Assembly (NCBI GenBank): GCA_013115125.1
Contig: JABANN010000247.1
Coordinates: 1 to 47,538 of the forward strand
Direction of reading: 5' to 3'
Source: Perkinsus olseni
Taxonomy: Eukaryota > Perkinsozoa > Perkinsida
DNA: 47,538 bases
The notes under the pieces were generated by a model. It ran no database searches. It was not told the origin of the DNA and worked only from the letters and a program-made list of their open reading frames with translations. Positions within the stretch are counted from its first letter, which is position 1; each line of letters starts with the position of its first letter. A program made the translations under genes and the position numbers. Below, one piece after another: positions 32,145 through 47,538 of the stretch.

Positions 32145-32509
32145 ATGCGGACCGTATTGTGCCAGACTCTGGCAGCCAGCGGCGGCAGAAGCATTGCCAC
32201 AATAGCTCGGCGGGCTATCATCAAGGTTATCGGAGATGGGTTGGACTACAGAGCCGTTGCCAAATTCCACGGTATCAACACAGACACGGCCTACTGAATC
32301 TACGAGAGGATTCGTTCTAGAGGAAGTGAGCTAGGAGTCCTGGGGACAAGATGATCACAAAACCTGGAAGGTAGCTGGTGGATTGTCTGGCCGCCAGAAA
32401 GCCAGCTCGACCTCACAGCAAGTGGCAGGATGCATCGTGCCCTACATTGAACCATCAGCACAAACAGAGCTGTTCGGGCGCAGGAAAGCTGGCTTATCAC
32501 CACGGTTTT
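32145..32509 (+). pseudogene. DNA-transposase N-terminal relic (Tc1/mariner-like helix-turn-helix)
   Basis: From Met 32145 the frame reads IIKVIGDGLDYRAVAKFHGI then NTDTAY, a stop at 32295, and IYERIRSRGSEL: the helix-turn-helix pattern 'DyraVAkfhGInt.TAy.iyeri' seen at the N-terminus of Tc1/IS630-type transposases of protists and oomycetes. A second block in another frame (KVAGGLSGRQKASSTSQQVA, then CIVPYIEPSAQTELFGRRKA) fits the linker and second HTH. The catalytic DDE domain is missing. A stop and a frame change make it a relic. No terminal inverted repeats found. Confidence 0.45.
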
Positions 32510-32817
32510 GGAAAACTCATTCGCGTTAGCTTACGATGACGATAACGACGAACAGAAGCGACGTGAGCTCGCCGAAGTGACTCCAGCGGAACGTCAAGTA
32601 GCAGGCTCTTCTGAATCCGAAGTTCTCATGATTCATGCCGGAGAGATAGAACCCATTGTTGTCGTTTGGGTGTCAATAAATGTGCTGGAGATGGAGGTTT
32701 GGGGCTCTCAATGGTTGGGACGTATGAGCTTCATTCACTACTGCAGTGACTCAGTTCTCCTGATCAAACGTCGTGATCCCACGGGAATCGGAAACACGAC
32801 CGGAGCAACGCTGCAGT

Positions 32818-32973
32818 TCGTTTGTCAGGCGCACAGTACAGATCGAGGCGTCAATCGCGGAGGCGAAGGGATAGTAGCGGTCATCACAGTAGGCGGAGGC
32901 GACATAGATACTATGCTGATGATGACAGTGGAGATGATGTCTATTACAGCTCGGATTCTAGTGAGGAGTAAGA
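32818..32973 (+). other. Arg/Ser-rich then acidic coding-like exon
   Basis: In the plus frame ending at the TAA after GAGGAG, the sequence reads QYRSRRQSRRRRDSSGHHSR, then RRRRHRYYADDDSGDDVYYS and SDSSEE. A GTGAGG donor inside the last codons could instead splice it onward. A basic-then-acidic low-complexity segment is typical of the N-terminal tail of ATAD2/Yta7 proteins, whose gene begins just downstream, so this may be its 5' exon. It could also be the end of an unrelated RS-like protein. Confidence 0.4.
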
Positions 32974-33957
32974 ACGGATTGGATGCAGTGGCGGGCTAGT
33001 GGAGCTCTGATGTTGAGCTCAGCAGCGGGGGGTGAAGAAATGATAATGGTTGATTGAAAATTTGAGCTCGAAATGGAACGGCCGTGAACGGGCGCGCGCT
33101 GCAGCAATAAATCGAGGAACGGGTCATCACCTTGTGACTTGACCATCGCTCGGACCAGGTTCGAAGCACTGTTCATCCGTTTCGTTAGGACTAGAGATTA
33201 TAATTAGCCTCCCGTGGGTGATAGAGTGAAAGATCGGAATGCTAACCTTCTCGACAGCGGGGCATGGTTCGAGCGCCGACCTCAGATACGGTGACGGTAA
33301 GCGACATCGGAAGCGGCCAGATGGGACGAGGAGTAGGATCGAGACTAGCTTTCTACTGAAGCGACCGGAGCAGCTCATAGCCGGTAAGGGTGCCACTCGG
33401 GTGAGATCACTGATACTATAGGACAGTATAACAGTGCAGTGAGTCCAGTGGAGTCACAACCGCGATACTGCTGAGTTGCACATTCCTCATATGGTATTGC
33501 GAGTTCGCGAGCAAGTGGTATGAAAAAAGCCCTGCTTGCGTTTCACTTGGTCAAGTTGCAAACGTTCTCTCATGCTCTATCGGCGCGCCACGGTGGGTGA
33601 CCGTGGTATGGCGTTCTTGATGATGTGCATTTCGCGAGGTGTTTCGCGTTGATGTCAACTTGCAATTTCTCCCTCTGCCACTAAACATAGTAATGCTGTC
33701 CGCGGGCGAAACTCTATTGTGGTTCCCAAGATATCCTACAAAACCGTGAAGGGTAGGATTCAATCAGTGGACTTCCAGATGAGCACGCGTAGTCTGCCGC
33801 GTAGCAGTTGAGCTATTGGCTTCCTGTACGATCGGTTGGATCTGTTTTCCGCCCTCAGACATGGCGGGCCCTCTAGACACTCGAGTAGGCCAGCCCTCCT
33901 CCTTGCTCGCCACTGGGGCCTCAGCTGGGAGTAGAGGTATCAGCTTTCTGAACGAGA

Positions 33958-40861
<6,904 letters not shown>

Positions 40862-41020
40862 AATGCTAGTCACTGTTTCCCACACTCGCAAGGCGCGGTA
40901 TTGTGTTGACGAGTCCGCGGAGCATTAACGAGTGTGAAGCACTCGGTAGGGTTCAACGAAGGCCGTAGCTATAGTAGTAGCCGCGAGTCTTAAAGCACCT
41001 AACCCCGGCCACCGATCAGC

Positions 41021-41307
41021 ATGGCGTGCTCTTTCGTCGTTGACACGTATGGAATTCCGTCCGTGCAACTTGCTGCTATTCCCCCTGCTGATCGATGGCT
41101 CGATGACACTGAGCTCTCATCTTCGACACAGTTGGAATGGAATATTGTCGGGGCGGTGAGCCAGGGTCTTTCGACCTCATTCGATTGCCCGAGGAATCTT
41201 ATCGGCATCAATTTGAGTATCTCACGGAGGGCTATACGTCACTCGAGTCAGCTTCGCACTGCGCAGGTCTCGTTGTCTTGTGAGGTAGGTAGCATTCTCC
41301 TCATCGT
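41021..41307 (+). other. Coding-like region of unknown product
   Basis: ATG 41021 opens MACSFVVDTYGIPSVQLAAI and stays coding-like to LEWNIVG. A second block in another frame (LPEESYRHQFEYLTEGYTSL) reaches a stop near 41276. A splice near 41157-41180 could join them into a protein of about 80 residues. It ends immediately before the secreted protein gene, so it could also be 5' leader sequence. Confidence 0.35.
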
Positions 41308-43326
41308 ATGGGATTGACCTTCTCTCGTCTCGGTTTGCTGCTAGCAGCAGCGGCTACGCAACCCAACCAACACCAGGATACCGATCACGACTTCTGGGTT
41401 CCCCCATTGCCCGGCCACTACAAAAACGACAATCCAAGAGTCGGCGAGCTGCCCAGCGTCTCGCTAGACATTTCGTTAAACGAGGCTGATAAACGACAAG
41501 ACTTTAACATCAAGTTGGGAAAGCACTCTCAGCGAGGATACCTCGTACCAATCGCAAGCACTGCACGTATCCTCCTCCAGAAGACGGACCTCACCGAAGA
41601 CTTCAACTGCTCGTTCAAGAAATGCGCTCGTCTTCATTTTATTGAACCTACTGTTGGACTAACTAAGGCATACGTGACATATTCCATTCCCAAGGGTGAT
41701 AGGAGGGTGCATCCGCCTGGCATTTATCTATGCCCGGTCAAAGACCAGGGATGGACGCTCTACTTCGGTCCTACCAGGCAAGGCTATCTAAGGCAGATTT
41801 CCAGCCTGCGTTTCCCGGTTGCACTCGAATTCGTTCCCGGTTCAAAGGTGGCCAGTCGTGCATCTGAGGTGGCGGCGATGTTAGAGGTTCTTGGTGACTT
41901 GTGGATCCCACCTCGACTCGGCGAATATACCAGCGTGCGCTACCCTACTGGTGTCGGGCAACTGCCAAGCGCCATGGTGAAAATCTCGTACGACGAAGCT
42001 AATCGACGCCAGGTGTTTGAAGTCGACCTCGGAGGTTATTCTGAGCGAGGATATCTATCGCCGACGACAACTAGGCGATTCGTGAGCCTCAAGAAAATCG
42101 ACGGCACTGAGGAGGCTCGCTTCCCGCTGGAGCGCTGCGCTCGGTTCATTTTTGCCGAGAAGTATAACGCAGCCAGAGAGGCTTACCGTGCATACGGCCT
42201 CCCAGGCAAGTTAACTGGCTATCCGACCACCGCCATGCACTTGTGCCGAGTCGACGACCAAGGATGGACGATCTACTTGGGAGCGAAGCGGGAAAATTCA
42301 CATGTTGTAAGGCTTTTCGCTCCTGTGGTGCTCAAGTCGCCTCCCATTCCCGGCCCCGTCGCGAGCCGGAGGGAATCTGAGCGAGCAGCGGAAAATAGTC
42401 CGCCAGGTTCCAGCCCGGAGCCTGCTCCAGCAGACCCAACACTCGAAGCATCGGATGAGGGAAATAATGCTACAACGATAAGCTACGGTGAATCTGAGGA
42501 GATCCCTTCCGTGGAGACACTCGGAAAGACCCCGCCGGATTCTGCCAAAAGGACGATCTCTGGAGGCTCCGCGTTTGAAGGGGGCGATGAGGTGTCTCGA
42601 CCCAACATCGGGCCCAAGAGGGTCGTTACCGTGAAAACACTTGAAGAAATCCTGCCCAGATATAACCAGGAGGCAGCCTCTTCGATGGACGCTGCGCCAG
42701 TGATCGCCGAGGAGAATCGACTAGTCTTTCCGGCGAACCATGACGGGTTTGAGGAGACCACTACTGTGAACACACTGGGTGAAACCCCGGTGGAATCTAG
42801 CCTTGGGGCGGCACAGACTGCAGCACTCGACGGAGCTGGCCCGTCGATAAACCACCAAGTTCTCAGTCCACCAAGCACTGGTTACTACATGGGAGCTTTC
42901 GGCATCGAGGAACAAGAGGAGAAGGGCACGGTGGAGGTTAGAGTGGGCATCACGGACTTAAGCGCCAAACTCATTCTGCGAGCCGATCTTCGTCAAGCCC
43001 ACGTAGATCTAGATCCGGCTCCTCTGGAGCGAGCTTGTAATGACTGCTGGCGCCTCGCGGTGAAGTCTTCGGATGAGAACTCGGACCATGTTGAGGGTGC
43101 GGTTGACGCTATCAGGGACTTGGCCGGAATCGACAGCCTCGATATGGAAGACATTCTCCTCTGCTTCGTTGACGGGAAGTGGAAACTGTTACTCGGCAGC
43201 AGGTCACTTCGGGTCGTGTACTTGGACAAGTGGAACCCCAAGAGGTCGGCGTCGAGGAAGAGAACATCGACGACGAGAAATAGGATACCGGCCCCGACCG
43301 AGAAGAGGCGAAAACGACGATCATAA
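41308..43326 (+). CDS. Large secreted two-domain protein with basic C-terminus
   Basis: 672 residues, single exon. Residues 1-17 are a signal peptide (MGLTFSRLGLLLAAAATQ). Two homologous domains of about 150 residues follow: the first at about 30-180 (VPPLPGHYKN, RGYLVPI, KKCARLHFIE, YLCPVKDQGWTLYFGPTRQG), the second at about 197-350 (IPPRLGEYTS, RGYLSPT, ERCARFIFAE, HLCRVDDQGWTIYLGAKREN). Each has two conserved Cys. A disordered acidic and Pro/Ser linker (about 355-520) carries three short repeats (SVETLGKTP, TVKTLEEILP, TVNTLGETP). A more diverged third domain ends with DILLCFVDGKWKLLLGSR, and the last 30 residues are strongly basic (KRSASRKRTS, EKRRKRRS). Domain family not recognised. A signal peptide with a nuclear-localisation-like tail suggests an exported effector, but this is inference. 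Confidence 0.85.
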   Translation: MGLTFSRLGLLLAAAATQPNQHQDTDHDFWVPPLPGHYKNDNPRVGELPSVSLDISLNEADKRQDFNIKLGKHSQRGYLVPIASTARILLQKTDLTEDFNCSFKKCARLHFIEPTVGLTKAYVTYSIPKGDRRVHPPGIYLCPVKDQGWTLYFGPTRQGYLRQISSLRFPVALEFVPGSKVASRASEVAAMLEVLGDLWIPPRLGEYTSVRYPTGVGQLPSAMVKISYDEANRRQVFEVDLGGYSERGYLSPTTTRRFVSLKKIDGTEEARFPLERCARFIFAEKYNAAREAYRAYGLPGKLTGYPTTAMHLCRVDDQGWTIYLGAKRENSHVVRLFAPVVLKSPPIPGPVASRRESERAAENSPPGSSPEPAPADPTLEASDEGNNATTISYGESEEIPSVETLGKTPPDSAKRTISGGSAFEGGDEVSRPNIGPKRVVTVKTLEEILPRYNQEAASSMDAAPVIAEENRLVFPANHDGFEETTTVNTLGETPVESSLGAAQTAALDGAGPSINHQVLSPPSTGYYMGAFGIEEQEEKGTVEVRVGITDLSAKLILRADLRQAHVDLDPAPLERACNDCWRLAVKSSDENSDHVEGAVDAIRDLAGIDSLDMEDILLCFVDGKWKLLLGSRSLRVVYLDKWNPKRSASRKRTSTTRNRIPAPTEKRRKRRS

Positions 43327-43628
43327 AGAAAGCTTCTCTATCCTCGTCATTCGCACAGACTATTCTGCGATGTCAAGTCAAAGCACGATGTTGATGTTGA
43401 AGGCATCGTCTCGTTGTGTAGAAAAGTCGCATCAATGTGAATGTTGATGAGTAAGCTTTGGTCTGTTCTGTCGAACTGTGACGGCACAGTTGGCCGCGTT
43501 TCTCCGCTCGGAGGGCACTGGCTTGCACGCCAAAACATGGCGGTGTTCCGCACTGCTCGAAGCCCCTCCCACTACCTCTAATTGTTGTCACAAAAGTTTT
43601 GCGACAAAGCAGCAGTCCTAGAGAGGCG

Positions 43629-43900
43629 TTAGTTAACGCGGAGCCGACGATGGGCATCCAGAAATTCCTTGATGGCCTTCAGCACGGGGGCTTTCTTTTC
43701 GCCTGTGACCTCCTTGTACGAACAGAATGGCACACCGCCGCCGACGGTCCGCCGGCCACATTCCTTCTGGGTAACTGGGTTCACTAGCGGACCGTTCTTG
43801 GGTTCCCTTCGTGTCGCGAACTTCATGACAGAGTCGGTAAAATTCCCAAGGTTCTCTGGGTGGTCCCAGTGGCTAGCCCAGTAACTATTCTAGGATTAAT
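43629..43900 (-). CDS. Small basic protein or terminal exon, unknown
   Basis: From ATG 43826 it encodes 65 residues (MKFATRREPKNGPLVNPVTQ ... KAIKEFLDAHRRLRVN, stop TAA). The frame is open further upstream with coding-like SHWDHPENLGNFTDSV, so the true start or a splice acceptor is probably near 43890. Three Cys-poor, Lys/Arg-rich segments; no signal peptide in the visible part and no known domain. It may be the last exon of a minus-strand gene. Confidence 0.5.
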
Positions 43901-44450
43901 TCACTGCACAAGCACAATGCTTGTTCGTGGTTCTGGTTCTATGCTTGAAGCATGGAACCGCCAGAATACACTAAAAGGTCGACTAAGTAGGTCCCAGTGG
44001 GGCCGTCCCATTGAGCTAGCTTTGGGAACCTCCATGCCAGTTTGTCATTGTATTCCCGAGTATCAAAACTAGCGTGTCAACCACCTACTACCAAGTCAAC
44101 GCAAGTGCCGCCAAGTAATAGATACCTAGTTGAAGCGGATAGGGCGATTGTGGCCAACGACGCCAGGCGCTGCAGCAAGCGTTACGTTACCATTGACGAA
44201 AAAGTCGTTTGGACGAGTATCAAAGCAACCGTGGATACTCGCTATTGATGAGAGGCAGCACCGAAGACCCTGATTCGTAAAATCAGCGAGACGATACGTC
44301 AAATGTCGGAGTGCAATGCGACAATGATGCCAAAACTGTGCAGAATCGGGATATCAGACGATGACCACTCGGCGGTAAGGGGCTCTCACCAGTACGAGCT
44401 CTCAGTGAGGGCTTTGTATGGGCGAGCATCGTGTCTTCGGCAGCGAGTAC
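43901..44450. other. Stretch with nothing identified
   Basis: Short open frames only; no RNA gene, repeat or mobile element seen. Confidence 0.4.
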
Positions 44451-44452
44451 CG

Positions 44453-44782
44453 TTACTGGTTGTCGGGAATGGACTTTGGACCGCAAACTCATCTCATTGC
44501 AACTTTGAAGCTCGGGATGTCTAGTGGGTTGAGAAGGCGTTTCCCACCCTGATTGAAGTCCTCAGCGGGGATCCTAGCGCCCTACCGCTCGGTTGTAGAC
44601 TCGAAGAGAGGGTCTGGTACCGAGTCGCCACGGCATGATACCCTAACCATCACATCATCATACTGATCGAACCTGGTGTAGGCAATGTTGGTGCCCTCAT
44701 AGACGGAATGGTATTCAATGGTCTGCCCGCCTGCACAAGCGAATAGCAGGGCCAAGAGCAGCGGCGTTAGGGTAGTGGGCAT
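44453..44782 (-). pseudogene. Damaged signal-peptide protein, inverted paralog of 45544
   Basis: Met 44782 opens MPTTLTPLLLALLFACAGGQ, a signal peptide, then TIEYHSVYEGTNIAYTRF, VRVSCRGD and DPLFES before a TAG at 44582. Downstream, the same frame region still matches the plus-strand paralog (KRLLNPLDIPSFKV and VCGPKSIPDNQ against QLVDPLSIGWFKEI and VCGPNAIPDDY) across a second stop. The homology continuing past two stops indicates a decayed host gene, although the first 66 residues could still be secreted as a short peptide. Confidence 0.6.
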
Positions 44783-45543
44783 GCTTGAGATGAAGGAGTG
44801 AGTCCCAAAGAAGCTACCCAATAGGTGAAGCGCTTCATATCTGACACCTATAGGAGCCCCTGAACCGAGCCTAGTTCGATGACGCGTTCGAGAGTGTCGA
44901 ATCAAGCCCACGGAAGCGCGAACGAATAAGAAAGCTTAGTGTGCGTGCTCACCAAGTGGGGCAGTCTCTTGGTTGCCTTCTTCCCGCAGGGTTAGGAGCA
45001 TGCGTTTCCTACCGTAAGACCAGCAAGTGTACGATCGTATTCAGGGGCTGTGGGATCAAATCGTCACAAGCAGCGTGCACTGATGGCCGCCCGCCCTGAG
45101 CGCACCTCGTTGGGTTTGAAAGCCGCCGCCGTCACGGCTGTCCCTGGCGTTCCGACGCTGGCCCTGTGTTCGCATGCGTTGTGGCCCGACGCGTGGCGCC
45201 GAGGACAGCCCCGATGTCGCCTCGTCATAAGCCGTGTACAAGCTCCGATCGCTCCCCTACCAGTGAGTCACTAGTACTGCCCACTTCTTATGATGCCTTC
45301 TAAGCTATGACTGTGCAGTCGTTATCCTTACCGTAGGCAGCACATACTTGGCAAGGCCCATGGAACGATCGCACTAAGGGACTGTCCCAATTCGGCGAGC
45401 ACGCATACTATCGTTGGGTATACCACACGCGTACTACACGCCTGAGTATTTGATCGGGCAACCGGGGTCTCTCGCGCATAAACAAAAGGTCGGGCGGGTA
45501 AACTTTTCAGTAGATTTTCTCGGACTCGTTTTCTTTTTGAGAT

Positions 45544-45881
45544 ATGCTGATCACCCTGCTGCCGCTGCTTTTGGGTATGCTCTTCGCCGTTGTGGGCGGT
45601 CAAAAAGTTACATACAATTACAACTACCAGGGCATCGATGTTCAATACAACGGAGACAATACCGAACTTCGGTAACCGAAGATGCAGTTATTCTGCTATC
45701 ATGCGGTCGCAAGTTTGTAAAAGACCCTCCCTTCGAGACTTCGAACAATGAGTATCGCGCCAAGTTCCCAGCCAGAAGGTTTCAACAGGATGGGCAACTT
45801 GTCGACCCACTGAGCATCGGTTGGTTCAAGGAAATCGTGAGAAAGGTTTGCGGTCCGAATGCCATCCCCGACGACTACTAG
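45544..45881 (+). pseudogene. Signal-peptide protein, frame-disrupted paralog of 44782
   Basis: Met 45544 gives MLITLLPLLLGMLFAVVGGQ and VTYNYNYQGIDVQYNGDNTE, then a stop near 45674. The rest of the homology is in the next frame (TEDAVILLSCGRKFVKDPPF, FQQDGQLVDPLSIGWFKEIV, VCGPNAIPDDY, stop TAG 45881). One indel near 45655-45675 explains this; no intron of acceptable length fits. It is either a recent pseudogene or a sequencing error. If intact, the protein would be about 112 residues, secreted, with two Cys. Confidence 0.6.
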
Positions 45882-46224
45882 TGGTCCTTGCTGCTGGTAG
45901 CACGATGTTGACTTATGCCTGACTTATACTTGTAAGAGCCTCTCGCTTAGGGGTGGGCATCTTGTGATCAGTTTCGGCGACGGCATTGTACTCCGGCATC
46001 GCCGTATCTCCTCGCTGAACCCAACCTTTCAGGGTCTGGGTCTTCTGTGTGACGTGAGGTATTACGGTGTAGCTCTTATTTTTCAGAGTAAGTAGTGTCC
46101 TCTTACGGATAGCGGGTAGCCACGGTTACTATCACGCTCTCATTCGAATGACTTTTTCGTCAACAGTAACATAACAGCCGCTGCAGCGCCACTTATTGTT
46201 TTAACTAGGTATCACAGCGTTGGC

Positions 46225-46485
46225 AGTACTTGCGTTGACTCAAGAGGGTCACAATCTAACAATGAAGGGCTGGTGTGGTTTTACCAAACTGATCTCACTG
46301 AACGGGCTGCAACCGTACGAATGTTTGAGTCGAAGGAGTATGGGAAATGCTCCTTCCAGTATGCGCTCTACAGGCTGCCACTGAAGCATGACATTGTAGA
46401 ACTTGTTCCTATGTCTGTTAAGCGGTCAATGGTTAGTGGGATCCCATCTTCAATAACACTGATAAAGTCATTCACTACTCGCTAG
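46225..46485 (+). other. Coding-like exon of unknown product
   Basis: The plus frame reads LVWFYQTDLTERAATVRMFE, then YGKCSFQYALYRLPLKHDIV and ELVPMSVKR before its stop at 46485. The composition is protein-like but the start is not clear (ATG-less; a candidate acceptor AG lies near 46207). It resembles the style of the neighbouring secreted proteins, though I see no signal peptide. Confidence 0.35.
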
Positions 46486-46774
46486 TGACAAGCTGAGCTA
46501 AGGTTCCATAGTTGCGCGCTCGAACAGCACAATCGAGGACGATTCATCATTGACGGGCATAGGCTATTCGGGATACCGTATCCGTGTTGGGTACGACGAT
46601 GCGAGTATATGACCGTTGCTACTATTGTTTGTGTATCCTTATTGTTGCATTATCGCTCGCCGAGATACTCGCATGTATATCTGAAACCGCCGGCCCCGTA
46701 GGCCGAGATGGTCGTTCTAATTAAGCTCCATCCATCCAGTCGGGGGAGGTTGCGTTGTCAACTACGGATCTAAC

Positions 46775-47038
46775 ATGGTGACAGCCGACGAAATCGAGAA
46801 CCCGCCCAATAGGGAGACTTTGACCAGGCTACGAGGAACTCTTCGGTCGTCAAGGACACGGAAGATGAAGGACCTCTTAGCGCTGCGGAACCGTACCCGC
46901 AATTTCGACGTCAACGCCGACGATTTTGATGAGAAGGAGCTGGCCAGCCTGTATGCTGACGAGGAAGAGTTCGAGGGTGTTATCGAAGGCCTCACTCGAC
47001 TGATCGACCGAGCTTCGGCCTGGTTATTGGAGTCCTAG
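46775..47038 (+). CDS. Small charged helical protein
   Basis: 87 residues from ATG 46775 to TAG 47038 with a favourable upstream A at -3 (AACATGG). Begins MVTADEIENPPNRETLTRLR, has a basic part (SSRTRKMKDLLALRNRTRNF) and an acidic helical part (DFDEKELASLYADEEEFEGV), ending DRASAWLLES. Predicted mostly helical, no signal peptide, no membrane segment. No family recognised. It may be a complete small gene or the last exon of a longer one. Confidence 0.5.
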   Translation: MVTADEIENPPNRETLTRLRGTLRSSRTRKMKDLLALRNRTRNFDVNADDFDEKELASLYADEEEFEGVIEGLTRLIDRASAWLLES

Positions 47039-47538
47039 GGCTCAGGGGTCGGTGGAGCCGTAAAAGTCGAAGCCACATAGATTGTCAGAGCGCACGGAAT
47101 CGTCGCACGAATGGTGCCACTAGGATGGGTATGTGCTCTCGTGAACTGGTCGCGAGGTGATCTCGATGACTAGTTGGGACGGTGCGGATGATGCCCGGTG
47201 TCTAAGAGTGCAAGCAGGCCCGGACTGCAACTGAGTGGCATGCCTTGGATTTGGAATGCCTAGATGCTGGTTTCCTTCCAGGAACTCAGACTTGGCTACA
47301 TAAGCTCCGAGCTGAAAGCTTGCCAGACAACACAAGAGCGGGTGCCACCCAGTCAGTAGTCCCCAACACCCCCGACCGACCGTCCGTCGTTGATGCCGAT
47401 GGGTCGTGTCTCGACGCCCATAATCACGAGATCGTGGGAACTTCCCACTGGGAAGATCATACAGTACGCGCAATCTAAAGAGACAGTTTCATGTCACCGG
47501 CACAACTTCTTCCCTAGAGCTCATATGGACCTGAAATT
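47039..47538. other. Window end, nothing identified
   Basis: Only overlapping short open frames on both strands, with no domain or signal sequence. Confidence 0.4.

Noticed and set aside
42483-42878. 131-codon minus-strand open frame
   Set aside because: Shadow of the large secreted protein gene; no independent coding evidence.

Overview
The window looks like nuclear DNA of an intron-rich protist, most likely an alveolate of the perkinsid kind. Conserved eukaryotic genes are cut by many short GT-AG introns (46, 57, 61 and 69 nt can be reconstructed, alongside some of 130-670 nt), reading frames join correctly across them, base composition is balanced, and the conserved genes alternate with tandem families of secreted or surface proteins that I cannot match to any known domain. 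The assignment to a perkinsid is inference; that it is eukaryotic is certain.

Layout. 1-4.6 kb: a tandem segmental duplication carrying a mucin-like, probably GPI-anchored surface protein and a shortened paralog, each followed by repeat-rich DNA, then a foldback element. 5.2-7.8 kb (minus): a CRAL-TRIO plus GOLD lipid-transfer protein. 8.7-9.6 kb: an unidentified coding stretch. 10.7-17.0 kb: a VPS39/VPS3-type subunit of the HOPS/CORVET tethering complex. 17.2-17.8 kb: a small, probably mitochondrial protein whose 5' end is duplicated. 18.0-20.1 kb: an alpha-helical-repeat protein, perhaps organellar RNA-related. 20.5-21.8 kb: a four-exon basic protein of unknown role. 23.2-26.8 kb: three tandem copies of a secreted protein family sharing an upstream motif, the first copy truncated. 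28.0-30.3 kb: a PP2C phosphatase with a tRNA-Ile gene inside one intron on the other strand. 32.1-32.5 kb: a DNA-transposase relic. 33.9-40.9 kb: an ATAD2/Yta7-type AAA ATPase with a bromodomain. 41.0-47.0 kb: secreted proteins, including a 672-residue two-domain protein with a basic tail, an inverted pair of damaged signal-peptide paralogs, and small charged proteins.

The most interesting cross-cutting signal is that several introns begin with, or contain, tRNA T-arm-like sequence that is always antisense to the host gene (introns at 6.5, 14.5, 21.3 and 34.0 kb, and the intact tRNA-Ile in the PP2C intron). This suggests tRNA-derived sequence is taking part in making or marking introns here.

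Exon boundaries were deduced by eye from splice consensus, phase and family homology; N-termini and the middle exons of the long genes are approximate.
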